From NCBI GenBank assembly GCA_963732005.1, contig CAVSXT010000004.1:1860001-1924000 (forward strand): DNA of 64,000 nucleotides, written 5' to 3'. The DNA is from JASLEW01 sp963732005 (lineage in GTDB: Bacteria > Acidobacteriota > Thermoanaerobaculia > Multivoradales > UBA5704). Positions 1 to 9,894 of the stretch are shown piece by piece. Position 1 is the stretch's first letter. Each line of letters opens with the position of its first letter. Made by a program: the position numbers and the translations under genes. The notes below the pieces were generated by a model that was not told the origin of the DNA, ran no database searches, and worked only from the letters and a program-made list of their open reading frames with translations.

Positions 1-1
1 G

Positions 2-394
2 GCTCGCCTCGACTGGAAGCTTGCCTTCGCCGACCTGCGAGTTCTGCCTGCCGAGATCCCCGCCGAGGTGGATCGGGCCTGTCGCCGTTTGCTGCGGCGA
101 TTGGGAATCGTGTTTGCCTGCCTGGACATGATCGTCACTCCCGAAGGAGACCACGTCTTTGTCGAGGTCAACGAGATGGGACAGTTCCTTTGGCTCGAGG
201 AGCTGAATGCCGACCTGCGGCTGCTCGATCCGTTTTGCGAGATGCTAGGGCAGGCGCGCAGGGATTTCACCTGGCGGCGATCGCCTGACAATCTGAGTTT
301 CGCCGCCCTGCACGACGCGGCGATGGCGCAACAGCGGGAAGTGTTCGCTCGCGTTCACGTGGCGAAGCCGTCCTACTTTTCAGTGCCGGACTAA
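2..394 (+). CDS. ATP-grasp peptide ligase, C-terminal part (graspetide maturase, MvdC/MvdD-like)
   Basis: The reading frame is open from base 2 to the TAA at 392-394, so this is the last 130 residues of a longer protein whose start lies outside the window. It resembles the C-terminal lobe of MvdC/MvdD-type ATP-grasp ligases: an early LDWK stretch, then MIVTPEGDHVFVEVNEMGQF, where the E-x-N segment is the metal/ATP-binding end of the ATP-grasp fold, followed by LWLEEL. In that family the enzyme forms ester or amide crosslinks between acidic and Ser/Thr/Lys side chains of a ribosomal precursor. A 46-residue GG-leader peptide with an acidic tail begins 68 bp downstream, which supports this role. 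GC content is lower than in the rest of the window. The N-terminal substrate-binding lobe is not visible, so the exact subfamily is unknown. Confidence 0.75.
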   Translation, partial: ARLDWKLAFADLRVLPAEIPAEVDRACRRLLRRLGIVFACLDMIVTPEGDHVFVEVNEMGQFLWLEELNADLRLLDPFCEMLGQARRDFTWRRSPDNLSFAALHDAAMAQQREVFARVHVAKPSYFSVPD

Positions 395-404
395 CGCGTA
401 TTCG

Positions 405-425
405 CGTCACCGCTATCCGGTGACG
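405..425 (+). promoter_or_regulatory. stem-loop between ATP-grasp gene and precursor gene
   Basis: An 8-bp perfect inverted repeat (405-412 with 418-425) and a 5-nt loop lie between the ligase stop codon and the precursor ribosome-binding site. No T-run follows, so it is more likely an mRNA processing or stability element than a terminator. It could allow separate levels of enzyme and precursor. This is inferred from sequence only. Confidence 0.4.
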
Positions 426-462
426 AGGTCAATCAACTGTTTATGGCAAAGGAGCTCGGACC

Positions 463-603
463 ATGAAGAAAGTGGACAAGAAGCGAATTCTTGGGCGCCG
501 TCTGGCGGAGGACATCACCGCCGAACAGCTCAAGAGCGCCACGGGTGGATCGCCCAGCAACTGCATGGGCGACTACGACGACGTCGATTATATTTCCTAT
601 TGA
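463..603 (+). CDS. putative graspetide-type RiPP precursor peptide (46 aa)
   Basis: This 46-residue ORF starts at ATG 463 with a GGAG ribosome-binding site at 451-454. Residues 1-29 are a charged leader (MKKVDKKRILGRRLAEDITA, then EQLKSAT) ending in a double glycine at 28-29. The tail SPSNCMGDYDDVDYISY has one Cys, four Asp, three Tyr and three Ser. An acidic, hydroxyl-containing tail behind a GG leader and directly next to an ATP-grasp ligase is what a graspetide precursor looks like. The microviridin TxKxPSD core motif is absent, so it would belong to another graspetide group. The gene sits between the ligase (68 bp upstream) and a repeat membrane protein (81 bp downstream) on the same strand. 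About 74% of its third codon positions are G or C, lower than in typical genes here. The reading frame is clear; the modification is inferred. Confidence 0.7.
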   Translation: MKKVDKKRILGRRLAEDITAEQLKSATGGSPSNCMGDYDDVDYISY

Positions 604-613
604 GGAGCAGCGC

Positions 614-634
614 GGGCGACGCCGGCTGTCGCCC
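614..634 (+). promoter_or_regulatory. stem-loop after the precursor gene
   Basis: A 7-bp perfect stem (614-620 with 628-634) and 7-nt loop lie 10 bp after the precursor stop codon and before the next gene. No T-tract follows. Together with the hairpin at 405-425 it brackets the precursor gene, an arrangement that can stabilise a short, highly expressed mRNA segment or cause partial termination. Confidence 0.35.
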
Positions 635-684
635 TTGCGACGGCCGGCGGCCCGCCATCGCCGAGGAGATACCCGGAGAACGAT

Positions 685-2172
685 ATGACCGAGAACCAGA
701 GCACAAAGGAGCCAGGTACGGCGCCTGGCCCCGATGGTAGCCTCCCGCCCGACCTGAAACTGGCAGTGACGGAAGAGGTCCAACGGCTGGTGGATCGCAG
801 AGTCAGCCGCCTCGTCACAATCGTGTCTCTGGTGGTGGCGTTCTTGGGACTCGCGACCTTCTCGGCGGTCTGGTTCAAGACCGCGGCCATCGTCAAGCTG
901 GAAGTCGACGCACTGATCCAAAGAAGCGACTCCACCACCAGCGTGGCGCACAACCTCGAAGAGCTGACCAACCGCGCCCTGGTGACTGCTTCGCTCATCG
1001 CTCTACGCAAGCCGGAGCCGGCGGTCTCGAAAAAACATCAGACTCTTTCGGTCACGAAGCCGGCGAAAGGGCTCGCCCTTTCTCTCGCCGATTGGGCTCG
1101 GCTAAAGAGGTGGCTACAGGACGAAACGCTCGACGACCAGGATTTTTCGGACACCGTCACCGTGCTCTCCGCTCTAGATGAGAGCACTGCAAAACACGAA
1201 GCCGCGGAACTCCTGGCGGAGATGTTGGATCCTCCTACGCAGTCGCGATATCGCTGGATGCTCCACCATCCCAAGAAGCGCCTGGCAATCCTGCTGGATT
1301 GTTCGCTCCCCGGATTGGGCGCAGCCGCTCTGCACGTCGCCCTTGCCGACGAGAGCGCAAAGGACCTGCGGCTCGCTGCCATGGACTTCATCCAGGCATC
1401 CTACGATCGCAGCGCCTTCCAGGACCTCCTTCCCCTCGCCACCGCGCCCGGCGACGGCGACCTGCGCCTGAAGGCATTGCTCACCTGTGCCTGGCTTGAT
1501 CCGATGAACGGCGAGATTGCCAAGGCGGTGGATGCTGCTCTAGCCGGGTCGGGTGCCGACAAGGACGTCGAGAAGGCAATCAAGCTCGCCACGCAAGTAT
1601 GGTACGCGCCGTCCCCCACGGATGAACAAACACCCGAACAAGTCATGAGTGAGGTAGAGCAGGGCCGGCTGCGGAACGCGGAGCGCTTGCTTTCCTACGC
1701 GTTTGCGCACGGCGCCTACGTGATCGTACTGTCCGGCGACACGCTGGCGATCTTTGTTCGCTCGGGCCAGAGCGCGTACGAGGCGTTTGGAGCGTCGAAG
1801 AGCAACTTCAGCCGCCTTTTGCCCTATTGGGACCTCCTGGCCGCCGCCGCCGCGGGCGGTGACCTCGAGAGGTTCGAGCGGCTGGTGCCCAGATCCTGCA
1901 CGCTCCACGGATTGCAGGCGGTGGTGGCGAGGTTGACAGGCTCCTCGCGCCTCATTCTCTTAGGGCCCACGTCCCTCGACGGAGCTCAGGTTTCGGAGGT
2001 GACCCTGGCAAGGTCGAGAGAGGACGAAACCCGCAAACGAGCGACCCTTACAGCTTACTGGACGGACAGGTCCGGACATCAGCTGCAAGGACCGCTTACC
2101 GGGTTGCGCGGCCAAGGCTTCAGCTTTTCCCTGCCCCGAGATTTCGACAGTGACAGCTGTACCAGCGACTGA
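685..2172 (+). CDS. membrane-anchored helical-repeat protein, unknown function
   Basis: I do not recognise this 495-residue protein. Residues 1-40 are hydrophilic, one hydrophobic segment lies at about 43-65 (VTIVSLVVAFLGLATF), and the rest is alpha-helical and Leu/Ala-rich, with helix-pair periodicity between about 130 and 330 that looks HEAT-like. The end returns to a beta-like stretch with a serine- and aspartate-rich tail. The ATG at 685 has GGAG at 675-678. It lies 81 bp after the RiPP precursor on the same strand and shares that region's lower GC (the line from 1021 is 57% G+C, against 77% counted at 18841). It may therefore belong to the same acquired cluster, for example as a membrane or immunity partner, but nothing in the sequence shows this directly. 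Confidence 0.6.
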   Translation: MTENQSTKEPGTAPGPDGSLPPDLKLAVTEEVQRLVDRRVSRLVTIVSLVVAFLGLATFSAVWFKTAAIVKLEVDALIQRSDSTTSVAHNLEELTNRALVTASLIALRKPEPAVSKKHQTLSVTKPAKGLALSLADWARLKRWLQDETLDDQDFSDTVTVLSALDESTAKHEAAELLAEMLDPPTQSRYRWMLHHPKKRLAILLDCSLPGLGAAALHVALADESAKDLRLAAMDFIQASYDRSAFQDLLPLATAPGDGDLRLKALLTCAWLDPMNGEIAKAVDAALAGSGADKDVEKAIKLATQVWYAPSPTDEQTPEQVMSEVEQGRLRNAERLLSYAFAHGAYVIVLSGDTLAIFVRSGQSAYEAFGASKSNFSRLLPYWDLLAAAAAGGDLERFERLVPRSCTLHGLQAVVARLTGSSRLILLGPTSLDGAQVSEVTLARSREDETRKRATLTAYWTDRSGHQLQGPLTGLRGQGFSFSLPRDFDSDSCTSD

Positions 2173-2599
2173 CCTCCTGGATCGCACCCCCCGTCCGGCG
2201 CCAGCCAGCCGGCGCCCAGACCGCCAGACGCTGGCCTGACATCCAGGCAGTCGCGGCGGGGGTTAAGCCAGGTTGGCGCTCTGCCGCGCCCGCTGGTCCA
2301 GCGCCGGCGGCGCGGCGATCCTCTCTTGCGTGCAGCGGGGCTCCGACACTCGACGCCCGATGGGCCGCTCGCCGAGGCGCCGCCAAGCCAATCTCCGGAC
2401 ACCGCCAACCGTGGCGTCCACGGTCCCTGGCGTCCCGGCACCTCCTCGGCATAGTCTCGACCATGTATCCTCGGCCAGGTCGGCACTTAGGCGGCAGACC
2501 GGCAACGGCAACACCATCCACGATGCGGGAACCAGGCACCGGACGCACCGGCTCGACAAGGCCGATCGCCGCCGCGGCCACCCAGAGGAGGAAGCGCTC
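2173..2599. other. 427-bp intergenic region with one copy of a dispersed repeat core
   Basis: No credible gene is visible. Just after the stop codon, two GGCGCC blocks separated by 8 nt could form a weak hairpin. The block at 2441-2465 matches 18387-18411 at 23 of 25 positions. A strong ribosome-binding site (GAGGAGGA at 585-592 of this kilobase) precedes the S9 peptidase start at 2600. Confidence 0.5.
2441..2465 (+). repeat. dispersed repeat core, copy 1
   Basis: The 25-bp sequence CCTCCTCG-R-CATAGT-Y-TCGACCATG occurs here and at 18387-18411 with two mismatches. The second copy sits inside a MITE-like element; here no matching 23-bp terminal inverted repeats are visible, so this may be a decayed relative. 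Confidence 0.55.
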
Positions 2600-4669
<2,070 letters not shown>

Positions 4670-4701
4670 GGACTCCCGCCACCGCCGCCACCGCCGTCAC
4701 C

Positions 4702-4733
4702 GCCGCCACCGGATTGCCGCCCGCGGTGGCGGC
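4702..4733 (+). terminator. hairpin after the S9 peptidase gene
   Basis: A 10-bp perfect stem (4702-4711 with 4724-4733) lies about 33 bp after the peptidase stop codon. There is no T-run, so it may be a Rho-type or transcript-end hairpin. The left arm is the end of a 9-bp GCCACCGCC-like tandem repeat (about 4678-4710). Confidence 0.4.
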
Positions 4734-4851
4734 AAGCGCGTGCCGCTCCCGGAAACCTCCTTGCCAGGCGCCCGTACCTCTCATGGGGGAGGCGTGCCGC
4801 CGGCCCCCACCCGGACCGCCGGCGGTAGACTAGGGACGAGGGGATAATGGT

Positions 4852-5211
4852 ATGAGCCCTGGCATAGAGCTGTGGAGCGTGGTGGCGATCGTCGCCATCG
4901 TGGCGGCGAACGTCCGCCGCTGGATGGTCTTCTACGCGAAACAGCGGGCGCTCGGCGCTTCGACCAGCGAGCTGGAGAGGGAAGTCGCCCAGCTGACCAA
5001 GACCAAGAACGAGCTCGTCGAGCGGCTCGAGAACCTGGAAACGATCGTGGTCAGCCAGACCTGGGGAGCGCTGCAGGACAAGGGGCTGTCCGCGGCCGAA
5101 AGGGAGGTCAGGGTGGCGACCGCCGCCCATCAGGAGCTGCGCCAGGACAGCGACGCTGCCGCCGCCGCCAATCAGCAGCGGGCCGAGCAGCTCGCCCGCC
5201 GCCTGCAGTAG
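4852..5211 (+). CDS. small membrane protein with coiled coil, PspB-like
   Basis: This 119-residue protein has one N-terminal membrane segment (about 5-23, IELWSVVAIVAIVAANV), then a basic juxtamembrane stretch and a long heptad-rich coiled coil (about 38-119). The segment KTKNELVERLENLETIV resembles the part of phage-shock protein PspB in which a helix ends in an LE-x-I motif. PspB/PspC control the envelope-stress regulator PspA in other bacteria, but no pspA or pspC is present here. A GAGGGG ribosome-binding site precedes ATG 4852. The similarity is short and to a simple helical protein, so generic coiled-coil membrane protein is the fallback. Confidence 0.6.
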   Translation: MSPGIELWSVVAIVAIVAANVRRWMVFYAKQRALGASTSELEREVAQLTKTKNELVERLENLETIVVSQTWGALQDKGLSAAEREVRVATAAHQELRQDSDAAAAANQQRAEQLARRLQ

Positions 5212-5299
5212 CCGTTCAGCCGCCGCGGCAGCCGCACCGCGGCCGGCGGCTCTTTCCTCGCCGCCGGCGAGCCGGCGCCCGGCCGCTAGACGCATGCGG

Positions 5300-5305
5300 T
5301 ACAGT
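5300..5305 (+). promoter_or_regulatory. -10-like hexamer, candidate leaderless promoter of the radical SAM gene
   Basis: TACAGT ends 6 nt before ATG 5312. There is no spaced Shine-Dalgarno sequence. The same arrangement is seen before the genes at 15286, 16427/16430, 40138 and 45958. Confidence 0.4.
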
Positions 5306-5311
5306 GGTGGG

Positions 5312-6460
5312 ATGACGAAGGCAGCGCCCCCCAAGGCAGCGGCGCCCAGGGGCCGCGGCGCCACCGGGAACCCGGCCAACCGCTTCGAGCGCCTGCGGGT
5401 CGAGATCGACCCCGAGGTGCAGGCGGCGGCCGGGCATCCGCCGGACGCGGAGCCCGAGGCCAGGCTGGCGACCGAGCTGCTGGTGGACCGCTCGCGCTCG
5501 GCGCTCACCCGCAACGACAGCCCGGACATCCCCTTCACGTTCTCGCTCAACCCCTACCGCGGCTGCGAGCACGGCTGCATCTACTGCTACGCGCGCCCCA
5601 CCCACGAGTACCTGGGATTCTCGGCCGGCCTCGACTTCGAGAGCCGCATCATGGTCAAGGAGGACGCCCCCCGCCTGCTGCGCCGCGAGCTCGCCGCCCC
5701 CGGCTGGCAGCCCGAGACGTTGGTGATGAGCGGCGTCACCGACCCCTACCAGCCGGTCGAGCGCCGCCTCGGCATCACCCGCGGCTGCCTCGAGGTGCTC
5801 GCCGAGCTCCGCCATCCGGTCGGCGTGATCACCAAGAACGAGCTGGTGACCCGCGATCTCGATCTCCTGCTGGAGCTCGCCCGCCACCAGGCGGTGCGGG
5901 TCTTCCTCTCCATCACCACCCTCGACCCCGAGCTGGCGCGGCGCATGGAGCCGCGCGCCTCCCACCCGCGCGACCGCCTGAAGGCGGTGTCCCAGCTCGC
6001 TGCCGCCGGCGTGCCGGTGGGCGTGATGGTGGCGCCGGTGGTGCCGGCAATCACCGATCACGAGATCCCGCGCATCCTCGAAGCCGCGGCGGCCGCCGGC
6101 GCGCAGGCGGCCGGCTATACCGTCATGCGGCTGCCGGGTGCCGTCGCCGGCCTGTTCGAGGCCTGGCTCGAGACCCACTTCCCGGAGCGCCGGGAGAAGG
6201 TCCTGCACCGCATCCGCGAGCTGCGCGGCGGCCGGCTCAACGATCCCCGCTTCGGCAGCCGCATGCGCGGCGAGGGTATCTTCGCCCAGCAAATCCGCTC
6301 CCTCTTCGAGACCGCCCGCCACCACCACGGCCTCGACCAGCCGCTCCCGCAGCTGTCGACCGCCGCGTTCCGGCGTCCTGAGACCGTCCCCGGGGAAGCG
6401 CCGCCGGCCGGGCGTCCCGGAGCGAAGCGGCAAACCGCGCAGCTGCCACTGTTCCGCTGA
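5312..6460 (+). CDS. PA0069-type radical SAM protein
   Basis: This 382-residue protein carries the radical SAM motif C-x3-C-x2-C in YRGCEHGCIYCYARPTHEYL, which binds a 4Fe-4S cluster and S-adenosylmethionine. The preceding RFERLRVEIDPE and KGRGA-like N-terminus are typical of the PA0069/Rv2578c family, distantly related to spore photoproduct lyase; the substrate of this family is unknown to me. Later segments ITKNELVTRDLD and VAPVVPAITDHEI fit the TIM-barrel strands. ATG 5312 is chosen because family members start near MTKxxPKGRG; ATG 5294, in the same frame, would overlap the -10-like TACAGT. The C-terminal 40 residues are Pro/Ala/Gly-rich and end in LPLFR. Confidence 0.88.
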   Translation: MTKAAPPKAAAPRGRGATGNPANRFERLRVEIDPEVQAAAGHPPDAEPEARLATELLVDRSRSALTRNDSPDIPFTFSLNPYRGCEHGCIYCYARPTHEYLGFSAGLDFESRIMVKEDAPRLLRRELAAPGWQPETLVMSGVTDPYQPVERRLGITRGCLEVLAELRHPVGVITKNELVTRDLDLLLELARHQAVRVFLSITTLDPELARRMEPRASHPRDRLKAVSQLAAAGVPVGVMVAPVVPAITDHEIPRILEAAAAAGAQAAGYTVMRLPGAVAGLFEAWLETHFPERREKVLHRIRELRGGRLNDPRFGSRMRGEGIFAQQIRSLFETARHHHGLDQPLPQLSTAAFRRPETVPGEAPPAGRPGAKRQTAQLPLFR

Positions 6461-6525
6461 GCGCGCTTCCGGCCTGCATCCTGCCAACCGCCACGCACGC
6501 CGCCGTCGCGAACCCTGGAGAGCCC

Positions 6526-8631
6526 ATGATCCTTGACGCCTTGCGCCGCACGCTCCTCGCCCGGTCGACCCGGCACGCCGCCGCCGCCCTCGCCGTCCTC
6601 GCGTGCCTGTCCCCTGGCGCCGGCGTGGCCGCGCCTCCCGACCTGATGGCGACGCCCGAGAGCATCGTCGCCCGCCACGTCCCACCCATCCAGCGGCGCG
6701 CTGTCGACGCCCTGCAGCCTTACGAGAACATGCGCAGCGCCACCTTCGCCGACTGGCATCCGCGCGAGCGGCGGCTGCTGGTGCTCACGCGCTTCGCCCA
6801 GGCAGCCCAGCTGCACGAGGTGGCGATGCCGCTCGGCGCGCGCACCCAGCTCACCTTCTACGACGAGCCGGTGACCTCCGGCTCCTACCGCCCGAGCGAC
6901 CCGGCGCAGATCGTGGTCGCGGTCAACGCCGGCGGCGCCGAGAACTACCAGCTGCTGCTGCTCGACCGCCGCAGCGGCCGTGCCACCCGCTTCAGCGACG
7001 GCGTGCACCGCTACGAATCGCCGCTGTGGTCCCACTCCGGCCGGCTCCTCGCCTACGTCAGCAACGCCCGCAACGGCCGCGACTTCGACCTCTACACCGC
7101 CGATCCGTCGCGGCCTGGCAGCGAGCGCCGCGTCGCCGAGCTCGCCGGCCAATGGACGCCGCTCGACTGGAGCACCGACGACAGCCGGCTGTTGCTCGGC
7201 GAGGACATCTCGGCCGCCGAGTCCTACCTGCACGCGGTCGACCTGGCGACCGGCAGGGTCACGCCGCTGACCCCGAAGCGCCCGCCTGGGGCGCCAACCG
7301 TGTCCTACCAGGGCGGCCGCTGGGCGGCGGACGACCGCTCCGTCTATACCGTGAGCGACCGCGGCAGCGAGCTCCTCCGCCTGGTGCGGCTCGATCCGGC
7401 GACCGGCGCCGAGTCCGTCCTTTCCCAGGTCTCCTGGGACGTGGAGAGCTTCGACCAATCGAGCGACGGCGCGCTGCTCGCCTACTTCGCCAACGAAGAC
7501 GGCATCAGCCGCCTGCACCTGCTCGACACCCGCACCGGCAAGGAGCTGCCCGCCCCCGAGCTGCCGCCCGGCATTGCCACCTCGCCGCGCTTCCGGCACG
7601 CCGGCGGCGGCGGCGCCAGCAGCGGCGGCGACAGTGGCGGCGGCAAGGGCGTCAGCACGGGCGGCGCCTCGCACGAGCTGGCTTTCGCCGTCAGCTGGGC
7701 GCGCTCGCCGCTGGACGTCTACTCCTACGACCCCGATGGCGGCCGCGGGGCCGGCCGCCTCGAGCGCTGGACGGCCAGCGAGACCGGCGGGCTCGACCCG
7801 GCGCGTTTCGCGGTGCCCAGACTGGTGCGCTACCCGACTTTCGACCTCGCCGCCAAGCAGGGAGGCGCCCGGCGCACCATCCCTGCCTTCGTCTACGCTC
7901 CTGCCGCCGATCGCTTCCCGGGCCGGCGCCCGGTCTACATCACCATCCACGGCGGCCCCGAGGCGCAGGTCCGTCCGAGCTTCATCGGCGCGCTCAACTA
8001 CCTCGTCGACGAGCTCGGCGTGGCGGTGATCGCGCCCAACGTCCGCGGCTCGGCGGGCTACGGCAAGACCTACCTGGCGCTGGACAACGCCGAAAAGCGC
8101 GAGGACTCGGTCAAGGACATCGGCGCGCTGCTCGACTGGATCGCCACCCAGCCCGGCCTCGACGCCAGCCGGGTGATGGTGGCCGGAGGCTCCTACGGTG
8201 GCTACATGACGCTCGCCGCGATGACCCACTACAGCGATCGCCTCGCGTGCGGCTTCGACACCGTCGGCATCAGCAACTTCGTCACCTTCCTCGAGCACAC
8301 CCAGGCCTACCGCCGCGACCTGCGCCGCGTCGAGTACGGTGACGAGCGCGACCCCAAGATGCGGGCCTTCCTCGAGAGCATCGCGCCGGTCCGCCACGCC
8401 GACCAGATCCGCAAGCCGCTGCTGGTGGCGGCCGGCGCCAACGACCCTCGGGTGCCGGTGTCAGAGGGGGATCAGATCGCCGCCGCCGTCGAGACCAACG
8501 GCGTGCCCATCTGGTACGTGGTGGCCAAGGACGAAGGGCACGGCTATCAGAAGAAGAGCAACGCCGATTATCTGAGGACGGTCTCGATCGTCTTTCTGGA
8601 GACCTACCTGCTCGGCTCACCGCCTTCCTAG
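6526..8631 (+). CDS. secreted S9 family peptidase (second paralogue)
   Basis: This 701-residue protein has a signal peptide (about 13-36), a propeller domain to about residue 430 and a C-terminal alpha/beta-hydrolase domain. Catalytic residues are Ser556 in GGSYGG, Asp in GANDPRV and His in KDEGHGYQ. It is similar in plan to the protein at 2600 but diverged, so the two are old paralogues. A low-complexity Gly/Ser insert (around residues 362-386, HAGGGGASSGGDSGGGKG) sits in the propeller and is probably a surface loop. ATG 6526 follows a TGGAGA ribosome-binding site. It is co-directional with the radical SAM gene, 65 bp upstream. Confidence 0.93.
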   Translation: MILDALRRTLLARSTRHAAAALAVLACLSPGAGVAAPPDLMATPESIVARHVPPIQRRAVDALQPYENMRSATFADWHPRERRLLVLTRFAQAAQLHEVAMPLGARTQLTFYDEPVTSGSYRPSDPAQIVVAVNAGGAENYQLLLLDRRSGRATRFSDGVHRYESPLWSHSGRLLAYVSNARNGRDFDLYTADPSRPGSERRVAELAGQWTPLDWSTDDSRLLLGEDISAAESYLHAVDLATGRVTPLTPKRPPGAPTVSYQGGRWAADDRSVYTVSDRGSELLRLVRLDPATGAESVLSQVSWDVESFDQSSDGALLAYFANEDGISRLHLLDTRTGKELPAPELPPGIATSPRFRHAGGGGASSGGDSGGGKGVSTGGASHELAFAVSWARSPLDVYSYDPDGGRGAGRLERWTASETGGLDPARFAVPRLVRYPTFDLAAKQGGARRTIPAFVYAPAADRFPGRRPVYITIHGGPEAQVRPSFIGALNYLVDELGVAVIAPNVRGSAGYGKTYLALDNAEKREDSVKDIGALLDWIATQPGLDASRVMVAGGSYGGYMTLAAMTHYSDRLACGFDTVGISNFVTFLEHTQAYRRDLRRVEYGDERDPKMRAFLESIAPVRHADQIRKPLLVAAGANDPRVPVSEGDQIAAAVETNGVPIWYVVAKDEGHGYQKKSNADYLRTVSIVFLETYLLGSPPS

Positions 8632-8634
8632 GGT

Positions 8635-9657
8635 CTAGACTCCGGCCGCCGCGGCGCGTGGGCCGCGCACGTTGACGCGGTTGCGGCCGCTACGCTTGGC
8701 GACCAGCAGGGCCGCGTCGGCGGCCTGGAAGAGGTCCTGCGGGCTGGTCATCTCGGGCGCCAGCTCGGCGACGCCGCACGAGCAACGGACGGCGATCCTG
8801 ACCTCGCCGTAGCGATGCTCGAAGCCCTCGATGCGCTCCCGCAGCTTGAGCGCCAGCGTCTCGGCGCCGTGGATTCCGGTCTCGGGCGCCAGGATCGCGA
8901 ACTCGTCGCCGCCGACCCGCGCCAGCACCTCCTCGGGACGGGTGAGGTCGCGCGCCAGCGATGCCACCTGCTTGAGCACGAAGTCCCCGCACAGGTGCCC
9001 GAAGCCGTCGTTGATCTGCTTGAACTCGTCGAGATCGAAGAGGATCAGCGACAGCGGCCGGTGATGGCGGACGGCGCGGGCGAACTCACGCTGGACCTCC
9101 TCGTCATATTTGCGCTTGTTGAAGATCTCGGTCAGCCCGTCACGCGCCACCAGCTCGTAGATCGCCAGGTGATAGGCGTTCTCCACGTCCTGCTCGTGCA
9201 GGAACTTGAAGTGCACCGCCGCGGTCTGGAAGCGATCGCCGCTCTTGAGCACCGTCCGTCCCTGGATGGGATGGCCGTTGACGAAGGTGCCGTTGGTCGA
9301 GCCGAGGTCCTCGACGGTCACCACCGGCCCGGCGTAGCGCAAGCGCGCGTGCTTGCGCGAGATCGACATCACCTCGGGCAGGCTGAGGCCCACCAGCGGC
9401 GAGCGGCCGATCTCGAGCACCGTGCCGGGCGACAGCCGGTAGCGCGAGCCCAGCCGTTGCGAATCGGGGTGCGCGATCAGGATGACGTCGGCCTCGGCCT
9501 CGGGGATCACCGTGCCGCGCTCGATGCGCTCGCGGGTCGAGGTCTCGAAGGTCTGGGTAGTACTGCTCTCCTGCAGCGCGGCGAGGTCGATGCCATCCGT
9601 ATCAGGATCGAGGTCGAGCCTGCGCTTGGTGGCGGAGGAATCCGATGGGTCGTCCAT
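8635..9657 (-). CDS. FHA-GGDEF diguanylate cyclase
   Basis: This 340-residue cytoplasmic protein has an FHA domain (about 60-155) with the phosphopeptide-binding pattern GRSP...SRKHARL...STNGTFVNG, followed by a GGDEF domain (about 165-335) whose active-site GGDEF is at residues 249-253. GGDEF proteins make cyclic di-GMP from two GTP. The inhibitory site normally RxxD five residues before GGDEF reads RPEE, so product inhibition may be altered. FHA would couple the output to a Ser/Thr kinase, but no such kinase lies in this window. It is convergent with the S9 peptidase, with stops only 3 bp apart. No clear Shine-Dalgarno precedes the ATG. Confidence 0.93.
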   Translation of the reverse strand: MDDPSDSSATKRRLDLDPDTDGIDLAALQESSTTQTFETSTRERIERGTVIPEAEADVILIAHPDSQRLGSRYRLSPGTVLEIGRSPLVGLSLPEVMSISRKHARLRYAGPVVTVEDLGSTNGTFVNGHPIQGRTVLKSGDRFQTAAVHFKFLHEQDVENAYHLAIYELVARDGLTEIFNKRKYDEEVQREFARAVRHHRPLSLILFDLDEFKQINDGFGHLCGDFVLKQVASLARDLTRPEEVLARVGGDEFAILAPETGIHGAETLALKLRERIEGFEHRYGEVRIAVRCSCGVAELAPEMTSPQDLFQAADAALLVAKRSGRNRVNVRGPRAAAAGV

Positions 9658-9687
9658 GGGGTCGGCAAGAGGGCTGATGGGGAAAAA

Positions 9688-9716
9688 ATGCTAACACCCG
9701 TACCGCCGGCCGTCAA
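9688..9716 (-). promoter_or_regulatory. sigma-70-like promoter of the FHA-GGDEF gene
   Basis: Read on the minus strand, TTGACG (711-716 of this kilobase) and TAGCAT (688-693) are separated by 17 bp. This places the start of transcription roughly 25 bp before the ATG at 9657. Confidence 0.6.
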
Positions 9717-9894
9717 ACGAGGCGTGTCGTCACCGCCCTCCAGGCGGTCATTATTTGGCCCGGAGTGGGCACCCGGACGCGGCGGCCAGTCGGCACGTAC
9801 GCGGTATGGAACACCGCACCGGCCGGGATCCTGCGCTCCGAGCCGGCGGTGCGGATCTCACGTCAATGGCGCTGCCCTCGCCGCGCCTGCTCGT

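Noticed and set aside
4678..4712. Short 9-bp GCCACCGCC tandem repeats
   Set aside because: Only about four imperfect units, likely slippage in GC-rich sequence, and partly in the terminator-like hairpin.
6115..8397. 760-codon minus-strand open frame opposite the second S9 peptidase
   Set aside because: Shadow of the sense gene; composition is typical of antisense GC-rich frames.
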